Of a stretch of DNA of 64,000 bases, positions 37,428 through 49,500 are shown piece after piece. Source of the DNA: Stichopus chloronotus (Eukaryota; Echinodermata; Holothuroidea; Aspidochirotida; Stichopodidae); assembly GCA_021234535.1 (NCBI GenBank), contig CM037845.1:6104501-6168500 (forward strand), written 5' to 3'. The notes beneath the pieces were generated by a model that saw nothing but the letters and a program-made list of their open reading frames with translations, was not told the origin of the DNA and did not search any database. Position 1 is the stretch's first letter, and the number at the start of each line of letters is the position of its first letter. The position numbers were made by a program, and so were the translations under genes.

Positions 37428-37597
37428 TGCAGAGAGACCAGAGTATTCATCTGCCACCTCCCCCCTCCCCTTCCGTTGATCTCCTGTCACCCCTGGTGGG
37501 AAGCCTGCCCCAAAATTCACAACAGTATGAACACAAAGGGACACCTAATTTCTCACAAAGTACATATGCCTCTTCAAAGTATCAACAGGACCTGTAA
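37428..37597 (+). CDS. Possible alternative last exon of the NACHT gene (Pro/Ser-rich tail)
   Basis: A long pyrimidine tract with TTCCTTGTAG at 37418-37427 is followed by an open frame in the phase needed after exon 13. It would add about 56 residues (HLPPPPSPSVDLLSPLVGS and a Gln/Ser-rich end) and stop at TAA 37595. AATAAA lies at 37772. No donor in phase 1 is visible, so it cannot be an ordinary internal exon. No counterpart is seen in paralogue 1, which lowers confidence. Confidence 0.25.
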
Positions 37598-38000
37598 CAA
37601 AAATGTAACTAAATGGAAACATCTGTTTGTAATTTGACTTTCTGTATTATAGAAATCAACAAAATGATGTAGCATGGAGAATATGAACATACATGCGATC
37701 ATTTTTGGACCTTGTCCGGAGCATGTTTGCATCAGGGCATCTATTATGAAGGAAAATGCTTTTGACCTCCAAATAAACTATTCTGGGTCCAACCTAACCT
37801 GTAGATAGATGACTTAACAGTAGGTGCAATTTGTCACACATTGGACACTGTTATCAGTCAAGGTAACAGAGGAAGTCAATTTATCTTCTAGGTCCACCAG
37901 TGCTTGTCTCTGAGCGTACAGTTGGCATCTCAACTGGCTGTCCAGATTTTGATCAATATTAGAATAGTAACTGTTTGCTTATGTTTTTCTTTATTGTCAG

Positions 38001-38167
38001 CATACTGGTGTGGCCGCCACCCACAACGTGGACCATCCTTTGGACTTCAAGTGGTGTGCCACATCTGTAAACGTCCTGTGATGAAGGGCAAAGAACTTCC
38101 TCTTTACCTATGCCATTTCTGTCATATGGGAGGATTTACTACTTGCTGCAGAACTCAGAGCGACTAG
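38001..38167 (+). CDS. NACHT gene, terminal exon 14 (Cys-rich module 2)
   Basis: The acceptor is ATTGTCAG at 38000; the first two bases complete Ala. Cys898, Cys901, Cys916, Cys919, His920 and Cys927-928 give a CxxC-x14-CxxCH pattern reminiscent of treble-clef/RING-like folds. WCGRHP (Cys882, His885) may add ligands. The stop is TAG 38165; AATAAA at 38556 is a candidate poly(A) signal. Confidence 0.88.
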
Positions 38168-41100
38168 ACAAATGGATGGCTAGGATTTCTTTGTTGTTTT
38201 GTGTTCCAGTATTAACAATATTGGTGAATATTCGTGATAAGGATAGTATCAGTGAGCGACAATTATAAAATCCTGCTTTTTTTTTTTAATTTATAAATTA
38301 AGATTTTTATTTCTTAGCTCTAGACATTTATCTTTATACATCTCAGTATTTAGTGCCTTAGACTCAGTCTACTTTGAAAAGGAAAAGAAATTACTTTGTT
38401 GATGTTTTTCTCATGGGCTGATATTAGTCTCAACTGTGCCATTTGTGAATTCACAGAATGCCTTCACCTCACTCACCTCCAATTCCCTGTAAGCCATTCC
38501 TTGCTGATCCTTTCTAATTTACATCCGTCGAGGTCGATCATATTTGAGCCAGCAAAATAAAAGAAGTTAACATTGGTCAGGAGTTGTGATCAACATTTAG
38601 CTATGATGCCATTTCAGCTTGTATTTTAGCAAGGAGGCAATCTATTGGTTTGTGTTTTGGCTTTAAACTCTTATTCATGCAGTGTCACAAGAAGATAATG
38701 ATCTTTCTACAGCAATGCCTTGTTGACACCAATTACTTTGTTTTATGTTGGAATACTGAAGACTTTCAGAGAGGTAAAAATTGATCATTAGCTGGTGGAT
38801 GGGTACTTGTAGGGATGGCATTACTTCTCTGTTCCTTTCGATCTTCCATGAATTGAACCATACATAAGTATGAATGCGCAAAGAGCTTGTAGGTACAAAG
38901 TGCTTACATAGAACGAAGGTTGACAAAAATATCCTTAGTTTAATCCCCTCCTCCCCCCCCCCCCTCACCAAAGAAAAAACAAACTTATTTCACATTTAAT
39001 GTTCTCATAAAGTGTGTGTCTTACTCTTGAAGTAGATATTGATTTTCAGTTCATTAATCTTGATCACTTAATTAGGGTTACTATGTAATCATAAATGGCA
39101 ATTTGTGTTTTCAGATCAATTTCTACATATCAGATCAATTTTTACATTGTATTCCTTTACAGCGTACGTTGTTAATTTGATTTATATTACAGAGAGAACT
39201 ATGTATTGTTTCTCAGATACCAGCAAAAATTTTACTGAAATACACTTCACTATCTTGCAAGACACTGTGCAGGAGTTAAGAAAGGTATCTCTCCAAGCAA
39301 CTGGTATGGTATATGTTTTATATGTTAACAAGCTCCATTATAATCAGGTCTTACATTGCACAGTTCCTGGTGTATTTGCAATATGGTTTTTTACGATGCA
39401 AATGATGGTAGATATTCAACATTTGTGTTCTTGTATGTTATCAATTTTGATTGAAATTATTCCTTTAAAAGTGTGCAACTTTGCTTTGGTATTCTCTATT
39501 GTCAAATAATTTTTTTTTTTTGGTTGTATTTATCTTGCACCGTAATGCTTTCATGACGTCAAACATGTGAAATTACATTTTGTTTTCTGGTTTAATAATT
39601 GACAGAACATTGTTGCATCGACCAACGATTACTGTACATTCTTGATAGCAGAATGAGAAAGTATTCAGTTAAGAGTCTTCAGGGAATTTTGCAAGGTCAA
39701 CGTCAATGCAGACATGAAAGTAAAAGTTTGTTGCTTGTATTAGAGGTTTTATTTACACATTTTAATCTTTTCTTGACATTCTTATTTGAGATGTCCATTT
39801 TTTCTGTTGTAATCATTTCTATTCTCTTGTTAATTACCTTTGATAATCATTGCAATCAAAATACAAAGAACACCTGTAGATGCCCTTGTGGAGGGGTATA
39901 GCTTATTTGAGGCTAAGAGGGCATTACTTGTTGATGGTTAAAATTCCCTAGTATGACATTTTGAAATTGTCAAATTTTATTATGTTGTCAATCCTCCTGT
40001 GATCTTTTTTGCTGAAATTCATTTTAAGATTCAGCTGCTCTGGGGCTCAACAAGAAATTCATTTTCATTCTTAATACATGGTAGCAACATTTTGTACGAG
40101 AGTTGATGTATAAACTTGTCATCAGGGAAAGAAGAGGCTTTGAACACTACATTTGAAAGAATGTTGTATCTTCAAACAGTATGCGATGCCTGAAGGAACT
40201 TACATTATCCTTTAAAGACTTAGCTGTATTTATTTATTCTCCATTTCACTGTTTCATATTTAAGTTTTATTAGAGTGGTAAAGTCAATTCAGATATAAGA
40301 TAACTTTATTTTACATAATTATCAATTATTTCAATGTATCATTGTAGTATTTATGTACCAGTAGGTAGAAAAACAGCTAGAGTTTAACATTGATCTCCGA
40401 TTCATCGAAATCTCTCCAAGTTATAACCACCTCTCCATGTGACTATGTCAACCTATGCAGTGTAAACTGACATGTACTTGACATACCTCAAGTAAAGAAA
40501 GTTGCAATGTTACATCGGGGGATCAATGCAGTGAATCAAAACAGCACTGACCCTCCCCTTCCTCACACTGTGATGTTATCCATATTATGTTACACTTGTA
40601 AATTAAATTCTGACGAAACCAAGGACAGAAAAAGACCTTGACAACTGCAACGTATTTTGCAGATGTCAGAAGTGTAAAACGGTTCCTTGAATTAGCACAT
40701 TGAGTTAATATGGATAAACATGTGAGGAATTGAGTTTCACGACCACGTGGCAAATTGCCTGTAGTTAGCATAGTTAGTCAAGTTTTACATCCAATAGTAA
40801 TAAAAGCTGTCCAATTTTTTTTTTTTATTTATAACCATGACTTGTCTTTGCTGCATGTGTATGCATAACTGCGATTGTGAAAATGTTTCTGGTTACAAAT
40901 TCTTCCCCCCCCCCCTCCAAAAAAAATATTAAATCATTTATGACTTACTCATTAATGTTCATTTGTATGTGACACATGGGGATTCTCAGACCATTTGACC
41001 ATTTGTCGTCGGTAGTGCGAAGTGATGGGGGCTTTTGTGTGCCCAGTGTGATATTATGATTATATTTTTATGACTGACTCAAACTGAAATCAAACTTTAT

Positions 41101-44100
41101 ACATTTTATATTGCTTTTAAAGTACGCTGTGAAAGGTACACGAATATATTACCGCAATTATGCATGTAACAGCAGAAGTAAAAGACTATACAAAATTCGT
41201 AACATGAACATTTATAATATCAATTTCTTTTCATCTGATTTTTGGTTTTCTACAGGAGTGCTTCGTTTATTGTCTAGCAGTAGATAACCTACTTCAAGGG
41301 GCTCATAGATCATTTTTATCACCCCGTAAAATAATGCTAACATTCTGGATATGGTCACATTACATTGTCTTTCACAGAAACCACTGGAAAAAAAATGCCT
41401 CAAGAACCGATTCAGTCAGCAGATAAACCCTTCCTCAATTCCTGAAAAGGATGGCAAGATTAAGGGCAATTTATTTGAAAACTTCACTTTTTTTTCTTTT
41501 CTTTTTTTTTTGTAATCTGTATGATTTTTTAGTTCGAGACTTGTTTTATTATCAATTGTATTGTGACAGCATATGGATAAGATTTCACAGTGTTATGTTT
41601 CAGTAATGTTGTACCTCATTTCAATGTCGCCATCATGTGTCTTTGACAAAACTCATGGATCATTAACTCATCATATTGTAATCAAAGTTTGCCCGATGTC
41701 ATTTCGAACTAATGCCTTCCTCCCACTGTCTTTCATTCTCAGAAGAAGGTAAAACATTGTACCAGTGATAAAAAAAAATGCGCTGGGTATATGGACATGC
41801 GTGCATGCAGTTTATTTTGCTGGAATAGGTTTTTCATGTGTTGTCACAAAAGTGGGTAATATCTTGCCATATTTTTAACATATAAGGTGGCTGTACCGTC
41901 ATAAATTTTGGCCCTGTGCAGCAATTGACCAAATTTGTTAATACTCAGGGGTAGCTGTAAGTGTTCGTGAAAACGAAAGTTGTCTAATTTGTCGCAAAGC
42001 GCATTTTGTTTCACCTTTGAAAAAAAAAGTTCTGCTTTATCACCGCTGTAGAATAGATCCATGTTAATAAATTTGTGAAAATTACTTATGGAAATAAACT
42101 GTGCAATTGTGAAGGGAATACCTAAGTTATTTTCTTTTTGTGATGCCCATTTATATGACTTAAATGACATTTTGGTCGAACGTAAATCCGAATACAAGTT
42201 CAGTGAAATTAATGGGATTGGTTGACAAACACTTGCCTACTCACAAATCTGCTGGGACCACGGGATCAAAAGTGACATATTCTTTTAACGAAATTAAGGT
42301 ATGTAATAGACACCCTTCGGGCATTTGTTCTACAACGCAACACCGTCCAGGTAATATTCATCTAAATCTCACTTTAGATTCATATTCCCTTTGATCTCTC
42401 TGTAGATGAAAGTATGTTAGTTTAACTTGTGTGGATTCTGTTCTCTTTACGTCACACTCAATTCAGTAACCTCGACATCGCGTCATCCTGTTATGTATCT
42501 CGGGTGACTTACCCCAGTCCCCCAATTAACTTGACACCACCCGAAAAGTCTCTTCAATAACTTTTCAAGCCACTGAGTCTGGGGTAAAATTGCATGACCT
42601 CGTTTCACCCCCTCCCCCGCCCTTTCACACACTCACCCACCTAACATGAAATATCTCAGTACGATGAGAAGGAATTCGGAAGGAGTATGCTCGTGTGACG
42701 ATCAAATTCCGTCGCTCTACACTCCCTTTAAAAGAGAACAGATTTTGTTTTTGGCTGAAAACAAACAGAATTACCACGCTTAAGTATATCGACCTTTAGA
42801 AGTCCTACTGTTTACAATCTTTGATGGAAAAGTCAAAGAATGATAAATGACCAAGGCAAAACGTGAATGGTATACCAACAACAAGAATCGAACCCAAACG
42901 TTACCAGTAACTATTGGTGTGTAGTGGTGGATGTAGGGCCTGTCATGCTGTACACTTAAGTGACTCGATCGGGACGTGATGGACGATAACCCTTTTGAGT
43001 CTTGATGTGGGTCCAAAATCGATGGAAATATTTAGGCAGAGCTCAGTGGACCGCCTCAATAAAAACAAAACAGTTTCTCTTGGATTAAAATATCATACAA
43101 GACCAAGCACGCCACCAGAATATCATGTGGACACGTTCTACTACTCGGCCTCTTTAAATTAGAGAGGGGAGGGGGAGTATAGGGTCTACATTTTCATTGT
43201 CTTCTGCTTAATTCAGTCCTGTATTTCATACTTGCATCTACTATTAATGGCATAAATATACTAACATACAGCTCAAAGTAGAAATTAAGTGATCTGAGGG
43301 TCCCACACGGTTATTACGTAACGATGTTACCTATCATTACATTCAGAATAAATTTTGCAGACGCAGTTGCGTCAATATTGCCAATCCAATCTCCTATGAA
43401 GGACAATATTTGTTGCGACACCAGCCAGTCCAATAATATATTATGTTTTCCATTTCGTGCAGATCATGTGTTTGGTTCCTCTCACAGCATCGCATGAACT
43501 GCAAAACATCCGATGAAACCAGAAAGAAAAAAAAATACCCTACCAGCAGATTCGACCAAGACTGTGAAGTGTATGAAGTTGGGGTGAAACTTGGCGGTAG
43601 TGTGTCAGTCCACAAATCAAACACCAATTAACCAGTGATAAGAAGGATATGCATCATAATTAAGAGAAGTCATCAAATGCAAACGCTGTGACATGTAAAT
43701 GTGAGCATTATTTAAATCATAATTTAGAGCATGTACTAGTTGGTTAGTGAATGAGGAGACCATGAAACCCAATGCACAAGTCACCATTCCGTGCTCTAGT
43801 CTGAAGGCAACCGACAAAAGGCCTACAATGCCATTTCACTGTGGGTATCAAGATGCGAACATAATCATGGTGACCGTGTATGCTGGAAAGAAAAGTAAAT
43901 TTAAGTGAGTGTTATTAGAAACTGACTGAAGTTGCTGGAGGCACTGTTCAGCTAAACATAACGTCAAACTGTTTTGCCTGTCATCTGACATAGACCTCCG
44001 TTAAGTTGCAATTTTACTTCACACGATAGAGGACTCATCCTCACAACTAGCTTTCATATCCTATTCTGGTATGATATTTTCAGTGGAAATCGAAGCTTTG

Positions 44101-46491
44101 TGTCCCACTTGGAGAAAATTCTGCAATAGGGCCGTTTTATTTGTTTTCTTGTCAGGTGGTTTGAAATAGGTGAGAGTAAGTTGGCAGCGACATAGGTCAT
44201 CGCATCATACCCTCCGCCTCTCTGGAACATTAATTCCTGCATAGCACCATGCTGAATCGAAGCCATTAAAAATTCGTTTTAAATACCACATTAAGACAAT
44301 AGATAAGTGTAGTATATCTTGTTGCAAAATTCTTCGCTTTAGACGTCATTTTATTACCTTATGGTGATGCTATCCCACGTAGGTAGCAAGGCACCGATAT
44401 GCCACTAAGTTTTCTTGAGCTGTATTTCATATAATGATCTTACAGTTGTCGTACACATACAACCAAAAATGTATAACTGAGAAGGAAAGAAGTTTTCCAC
44501 AATGCAATGAAAAAAGACAAAGGGACGCTACATGTTGTTGATGTAGCAATCGTTTCAGCTGTTGTATATCCGCCTATTAGATCAGCTAGATAAAGTGATA
44601 AGTAGCCCTATCTCTATCACAGCCTTCACAGGGTTTCGAAATAGTTGTTTGACTGGAGACTTTTGTTTATAAACTTGGAGGTCTATGCCGTAAAAAGGGG
44701 GTTTTATGGTTCCTCAACTATCAAGTATCGTGTAACAACGATAACGAAACATGTAAGTGTAAATATAACATCTAGGTTTTCGCTTCTTAGTGTGCGATGG
44801 GATGCTACTGCCACTCTCAGTCAGTGAGGTACACTATGTATTGAAGTAGCGGACGGGCTGTACCGTACTTGAACATTGCCGGCAAATTCGTTGTCAATGG
44901 GCTTATCTATTGTAAAGTAGGCTGCCTCCGCGGTAAAGGCCTGTAATACTGTACCGTTCATGGTACACCATGATCACCAGTGTTCATCTACTATGTTACC
45001 TCCCGCGTGGGGAGTTTGCTCGGACTAGAAGTAGGATATCCAGTGATGGTATTACATATTTCTGTCAAAAAGTGAACACCCTACACAGTTAAACGTTCTT
45101 CTGAGCTGAAATAAAGCGATTTACTAACGGTACAATTTCGATGATAAGCCTCAGATTAGATACCGCCAAATAAACATCAGTCTCGCAAAACGTCGGCAAA
45201 GCAGGGTACAACGACTGGATTTGTGTGGAGTTGCTGGGCTGTCATTCCTGCATGAGAACGAACTAGAAAGGGTGTTTTCACCACACTATCCTGACAGAGT
45301 AATTGGATTCACTGATCGTGCGGTTTAGTTTCGAACTTTTGTATTAATTTTATCGGTAAGTACATGTTCGTAAATAGAAAGCATGTGACCTAATAAGGTA
45401 AACACTTAAGTATTGGTATTTGAGTTTGCCTTGTAGACCTTAACTCTTTTCTGTAGGCCCTAGATATGCATAGGCTAGCCATGAAGTTTTTGGAACGTGA
45501 AGGTCAAATATTTGCTCATATCTACACTCTACCAAGAAGGGTGTGGTTCTCGAAGAGAAAGGTTCCATCCAGTCCCTGCTGGACGGAAGTTAAGCTAGTA
45601 TTTCCGACAGAAGCTGTGAGGCTACTTCTTAAAGGGAAATAGGACGTTGAACAATTCACCAACTGCTGTCATTGTTAAACAATCCATAGGCTCATCAAAA
45701 AATATTTGCAAATGCAAGTTGGGAAAAAAGATGAGTTACGGAAGGTTATAATCATTTGAATAGTTTAAAGTTTGGTGAACAAAGTATTCTTGAGTAACAA
45801 ATAACCGAGAATCTGCCTGTGAGAAACTTATTGCTTGAAAAGAAGGTCACTGTCCTTCTTTAACATTGAGTTATCTATCACTATGTGCCCACAAATACTG
45901 GTTTAAATTTTTTTTTTCTGTAAACAAACCCCTATTTCCCTATAGAAGTAATTCCTGCAAGTCATTATTTACTGGACAAATAATGAACCCATTTTTCGCC
46001 CATTGCCTTGCTGAGAGTGTACAGCGTCGCATTAAATGTGGTTGCTCGTTATTTCACTTGAGTATCAAAATATATACCAAGTAATTAATGAGGTGTCCAA
46101 ACTTCATTTCCACCTTGGTAACCTATCATGATCGTTACTTTACCGCATCTTCCAACTACCGGTAGGCTAACATATAGTAATGTATCGTCCGCGTGCCTCA
46201 ACTTCGATCCTAGTGAACTTGAAATCAGTCTGTAAATTTCTCGCCGGAGGTCAAACCATTCTCTTGATCTCATTTCCCCAGGGTTCCATTAAAGCTTATA
46301 CTTTGATGTCATTCATAGCCTAACCTTTTTTCATCACCATGGCGATGGTGCGGGGGGGGGTATGTCCAGCATAACAGAGATGTTATATGTCCATATCCCA
46401 TGACCGATTTGACGGACTGAGGACTTCGCTAACTTTGTAATTTTCCGTAATACTTTTTACTCTGTGCTTTCATTTATTTTCTTTCATCTAG
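38168..46491. other. Intergenic region between the NACHT gene and the SLC5 gene
   Basis: This is about 8.3 kb with many homopolymer runs and one MITE (45629-45954). I recognise no coding exon or RNA gene. The 3' flank of the NACHT gene lies at the left and the presumed SLC5 promoter and noncoding 5' exon(s) at the right. A TATA box could not be assigned. Confidence 0.6.
45629..45954 (-). mobile_element. TTAA-ended MITE, family A copy 4 (inverted)
   Basis: The left end is TTAAAGGGAAATAGGACGTT and the right end CCCCTATTTCCCTATAG. The interior is the reverse complement of the other copies (TTTGGTGAACAAAGTATTCTTG, AGAATCTGCCTGTGAGAAAC). It is about 326 bp, with small deletions. Confidence 0.8.
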
Positions 46492-46507
46492 AGGGTTTTT
46501 CTTCAAG

Positions 46508-46588
46508 ATGGCGTACGACGGTCTGACCTCCTTCGACATAGTAGTCATCGTCCTCTATTTCGTGGTCGTAGTCGCTGTTGGATTCTGG
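46508..46588 (+). CDS. SLC5 gene, coding exon 1 (start)
   Basis: The ATG stands in AAGATGGCG, a good initiation context. The exon encodes 27 residues, mostly a hydrophobic helix ([18 protein letters not shown]), and ends at donor GTAATG. A pyrimidine tract with CATCTAG at 46485-46491 suggests a noncoding exon upstream. Confidence 0.85.
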
Positions 46589-49500
46589 GTAATGTATAAT
46601 GTCGACAACGTTGTAAATCCTCGTCACTAAGTGATACCTCTAGTCTTTATGAGTATGGGTCGTAATTTACGCTGACACGCCTTATCAAACGCCCATGTAG
46701 TTTGCGGTCACTAGCAGAGCCATGATGCGTAAAAAATATACAAATTTTCCGATCACCTTCACGCACTCAATTTGTGACCTAAAAAATTGACTTCTCCAAC
46801 TTTAAGATCACATTAGTTGGTTGGCGACAGTAAAAATATTTACAGAGTTGACTTTATTGCTCCTGAACGAAGATTCAGTAATAGATCCTACCAGATGGGG
46901 CTATAAAGCCCCCCTATTATAGTGTTTATAGAACGTTCACTTTTACATAAGGTTCTCAGACAGGAATATGACATATTTTTTTCATCAAGCTAAATACAAC
47001 TGGACACTTCACGAAAGTAAATATTCTTCACCGATTCAAACATGTTTTAAAACGATACAATTACAGAAGAGGAACTGCTTGGGAACCTCTGGAGTATGAA
47101 TTTAAGAATTCATGCAATTGGACACATTTTTTTTTCCTCTGCTCATGCGTAGAGAGGCTTTCGGAGACTGAAGAGATTTTAGCAGCGCAAATCCTCGGTA
47201 CGTACAAGGAGTTGCACAGTTAAAGAGCGATGAGCGTGGAAACTTTAATAAACAACGATATTTATAATTTGATGAATTTTTTTTTGTCTTAATTCTTACG
47301 TGACTGGGATAAAATGTTGTTGATGCTTCCATGGCAACTGAAGAGGAAGTGTAGCTAACATAATTTCTTGGAACCCGCAACATGTAAGGGAGTATCAAAG
47401 ATTGTCATAGTCACAGAATGTATGTCACTGAGGAAAGGTTATGTAATGTTTTTCGAGGTGAAAGGCCAGTAATACAATATTCTGAAATGCGGGTCCTCGT
47501 ATCGTTGACCTATAACATAAACATATAAGGGGGGGGGGACAACAAGCAACCACGGGGAGTTGACATGAGGAGTGGGTGCCCCCTTCAAATCATGTCTTGA
47601 CCTCCCCCCAAAAATTAACTTGTATTTAAGCAACATTTACTGGGGGTGGGGTGAGGAGTAAAAAACTGAATGAGCATACATATAAAGGATGCTCTCGCAT
47701 AATTCAAACGGGCCTGGAAATATCATTTCTGGTGTTTTCTGGTGTTTTTGGCCAAAACTTTTTTTTCCCAAACGCTCCGCGTCAACCTAGTTTGGTGCGC
47801 TGCATGCTTAGATAGTTTACTATGTCCGATGCGGAGCGTAGAAGCTTCTCAAGTGACAAAATAACTCACAGCTTAGAACAAACAACCAGCCCTTTGACCA
47901 TGAACTTTACTCGCAAATCTTCAAGTCTCATTTTGATGCTGGAATTACGAAATGTGTGGAAATCAAACACGTAGACCTATATATGATAAAATAAAATGGG
48001 GATAAAAAAAATGGGATAGAAGCAAGAGGAGTAGGGATCCGAGCTAGTGGCGAACACTCGCTAGTTCTAACAATTAGGCGTGGTACTCAAGTTAGTCTAT
48101 ACCCTGTGAGTGGTACCAGCAAACACACGGTTGGTACCAGAGATACTCCTCACACAATTAAAAATGGTAGTGCTGTAAGATAATTGTGGGCTATGGGGAC
48201 ATTTTTAACGTAAGTACGGGTTATTGGTTGGTTCTTTATTTTCTCACCTGCAGGGACAAAGAGGTATCATGAGACGCGCTATGCAAATAAGTGGTGCTTG
48301 AGTCGGAAGCTCTTGAGCTTGATAATTAGTTTCAAACTAAAATAAAACAATAGAAAAGAGATGTATTCTTTTTATATCCAAAATGTGTGACCCTCCCCTC
48401 CTTGAAAATGTTAGTTCTTTCAAAAGGTTTCGCACTTCGTGGTCGAAACTTTTTGGACCCATGATAAACTGCACACTAGGTTAATATAATGTTTAATAAT
48501 CACCTCGGTTCATAATTATGAAATGCACTGATGATCAAGATTTCGCATGTTCGGAATTTCATAACATTTAGTCTCTTTTACGAAGTGGCGTCATATCGGA
48601 TCAGCAGACTTTTACACATAGAAGTAACGTGGAGTCTGCGAAGACGATTTACGTCGATCTAGGATGTTTCAATTCAAATATTTTCTGATACGCTCCACGT
48701 CAACCGAGTGTAATTTGTTTTTGGTCAAAACCATTTCAGATTCAGAGTATTAGAAGTATATTGATATTAAATTCAAGATAATGTCGGATAATAATATCAA
48801 GGAAGTCATTATGTGAGTCTGCATAAGTGTCACGTCTCATAAACATGCGTTTCATATACTGTCTGGTATGAAACTGAAAATAAAGTATACAATAGTCAAA
48901 ATAATAAGTCATAATTACACAAACCATAATTTAAAACCTACTGTGGGAAAGCCTTTCTAAAGTAACAAATATATTCGGAACTAATATTTGACACCATGTT
49001 TTGCTCCATTAACTCGTTGGTATACAGTATTTATTGGTCAATATTGTAATTCGATCATTATGCCGACGGTTTTATAAACCGTTATCTAATCGGTTCGAGG
49101 GTCTGGTTAAGCAGGCCCTGGAATGTAAAAGTAATGTTTTTCTTTCACCTAGGGCTTCAAAAAATCTACCCAAATTTTCCTCAACCAGAAAACAAAAATC
49201 TCCACGAGGAACTATAACTGGCAGATTTGTGGTGTTGGGAACGTTGGGAAAATATGACCTTGACCCAAGATATAAACGACGGACATGAAAAGAATTTAAA
49301 CAGAATAGTTTCTTTTACAAACATCCGTTTAGACCCACACTCTTAGGCAGTCCCTGTGATTTTAGAGCAATTCACAATTTTGTATCACGGCGAACGTGGT
49401 TGTAATCGTGCAAATGTCGACGCAAACTCGTTAACTCTCGAAGTCAACCTCTTCGGTTCATAAATGGTGAAAGGATTTGCAAAAAAAAAAAAACCCGGAA

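Larger units (their letters stand above)
21457..38167 (+). pseudogene. DUF4062-NACHT STAND-type NTPase with C-terminal zinc modules; frame broken in exon 10
   Basis: Fourteen coding exons, all with GT-AG borders and matching phases, would encode 933 residues from ATG 21520 to TAG 38165. Residues about 75-300 are DUF4062-like (FVSSTFHD at 80-87, IECDLRWG, GERYGWIP). Residues about 385-610 are NACHT, with Walker A AEPGAGKSS (Lys397) and Walker B LILIDDL (Asp534-535). Residues about 608-819 are winged-helix-like. Residues 841-866 and 882-928 are Cys-rich zinc-type modules. This is the TTC41/NPHP3/TEP1-like group, also named after Dictyostelium DDB_G0287407, but I see no TPR array. Such proteins are ATP-driven molecular switches or scaffolds; the role here is unknown. 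Exon 10 is 214 nt between two phase-0 introns, so one base is surplus and a TGA follows residue 657. The other 13 exons look intact, which favours a recent mutation, polymorphism or assembly error over an old pseudogene. An AG after a pyrimidine tract at 21455-21456 suggests a noncoding exon upstream. Confidence 0.8.

Noticed and set aside
39105..39509. A 134-residue hydrophobic open frame on the + strand
   Set aside because: Its Phe/Ile/Leu richness follows from T-rich DNA. I see no family motif and no paralogous copy.
42880..42990. A tRNA-like B-box (GGGTTCGATTC on the minus strand)
   Set aside because: I could not fold a cloverleaf or find an A-box at the right distance. A tRNA-derived SINE fragment is possible but not supported.
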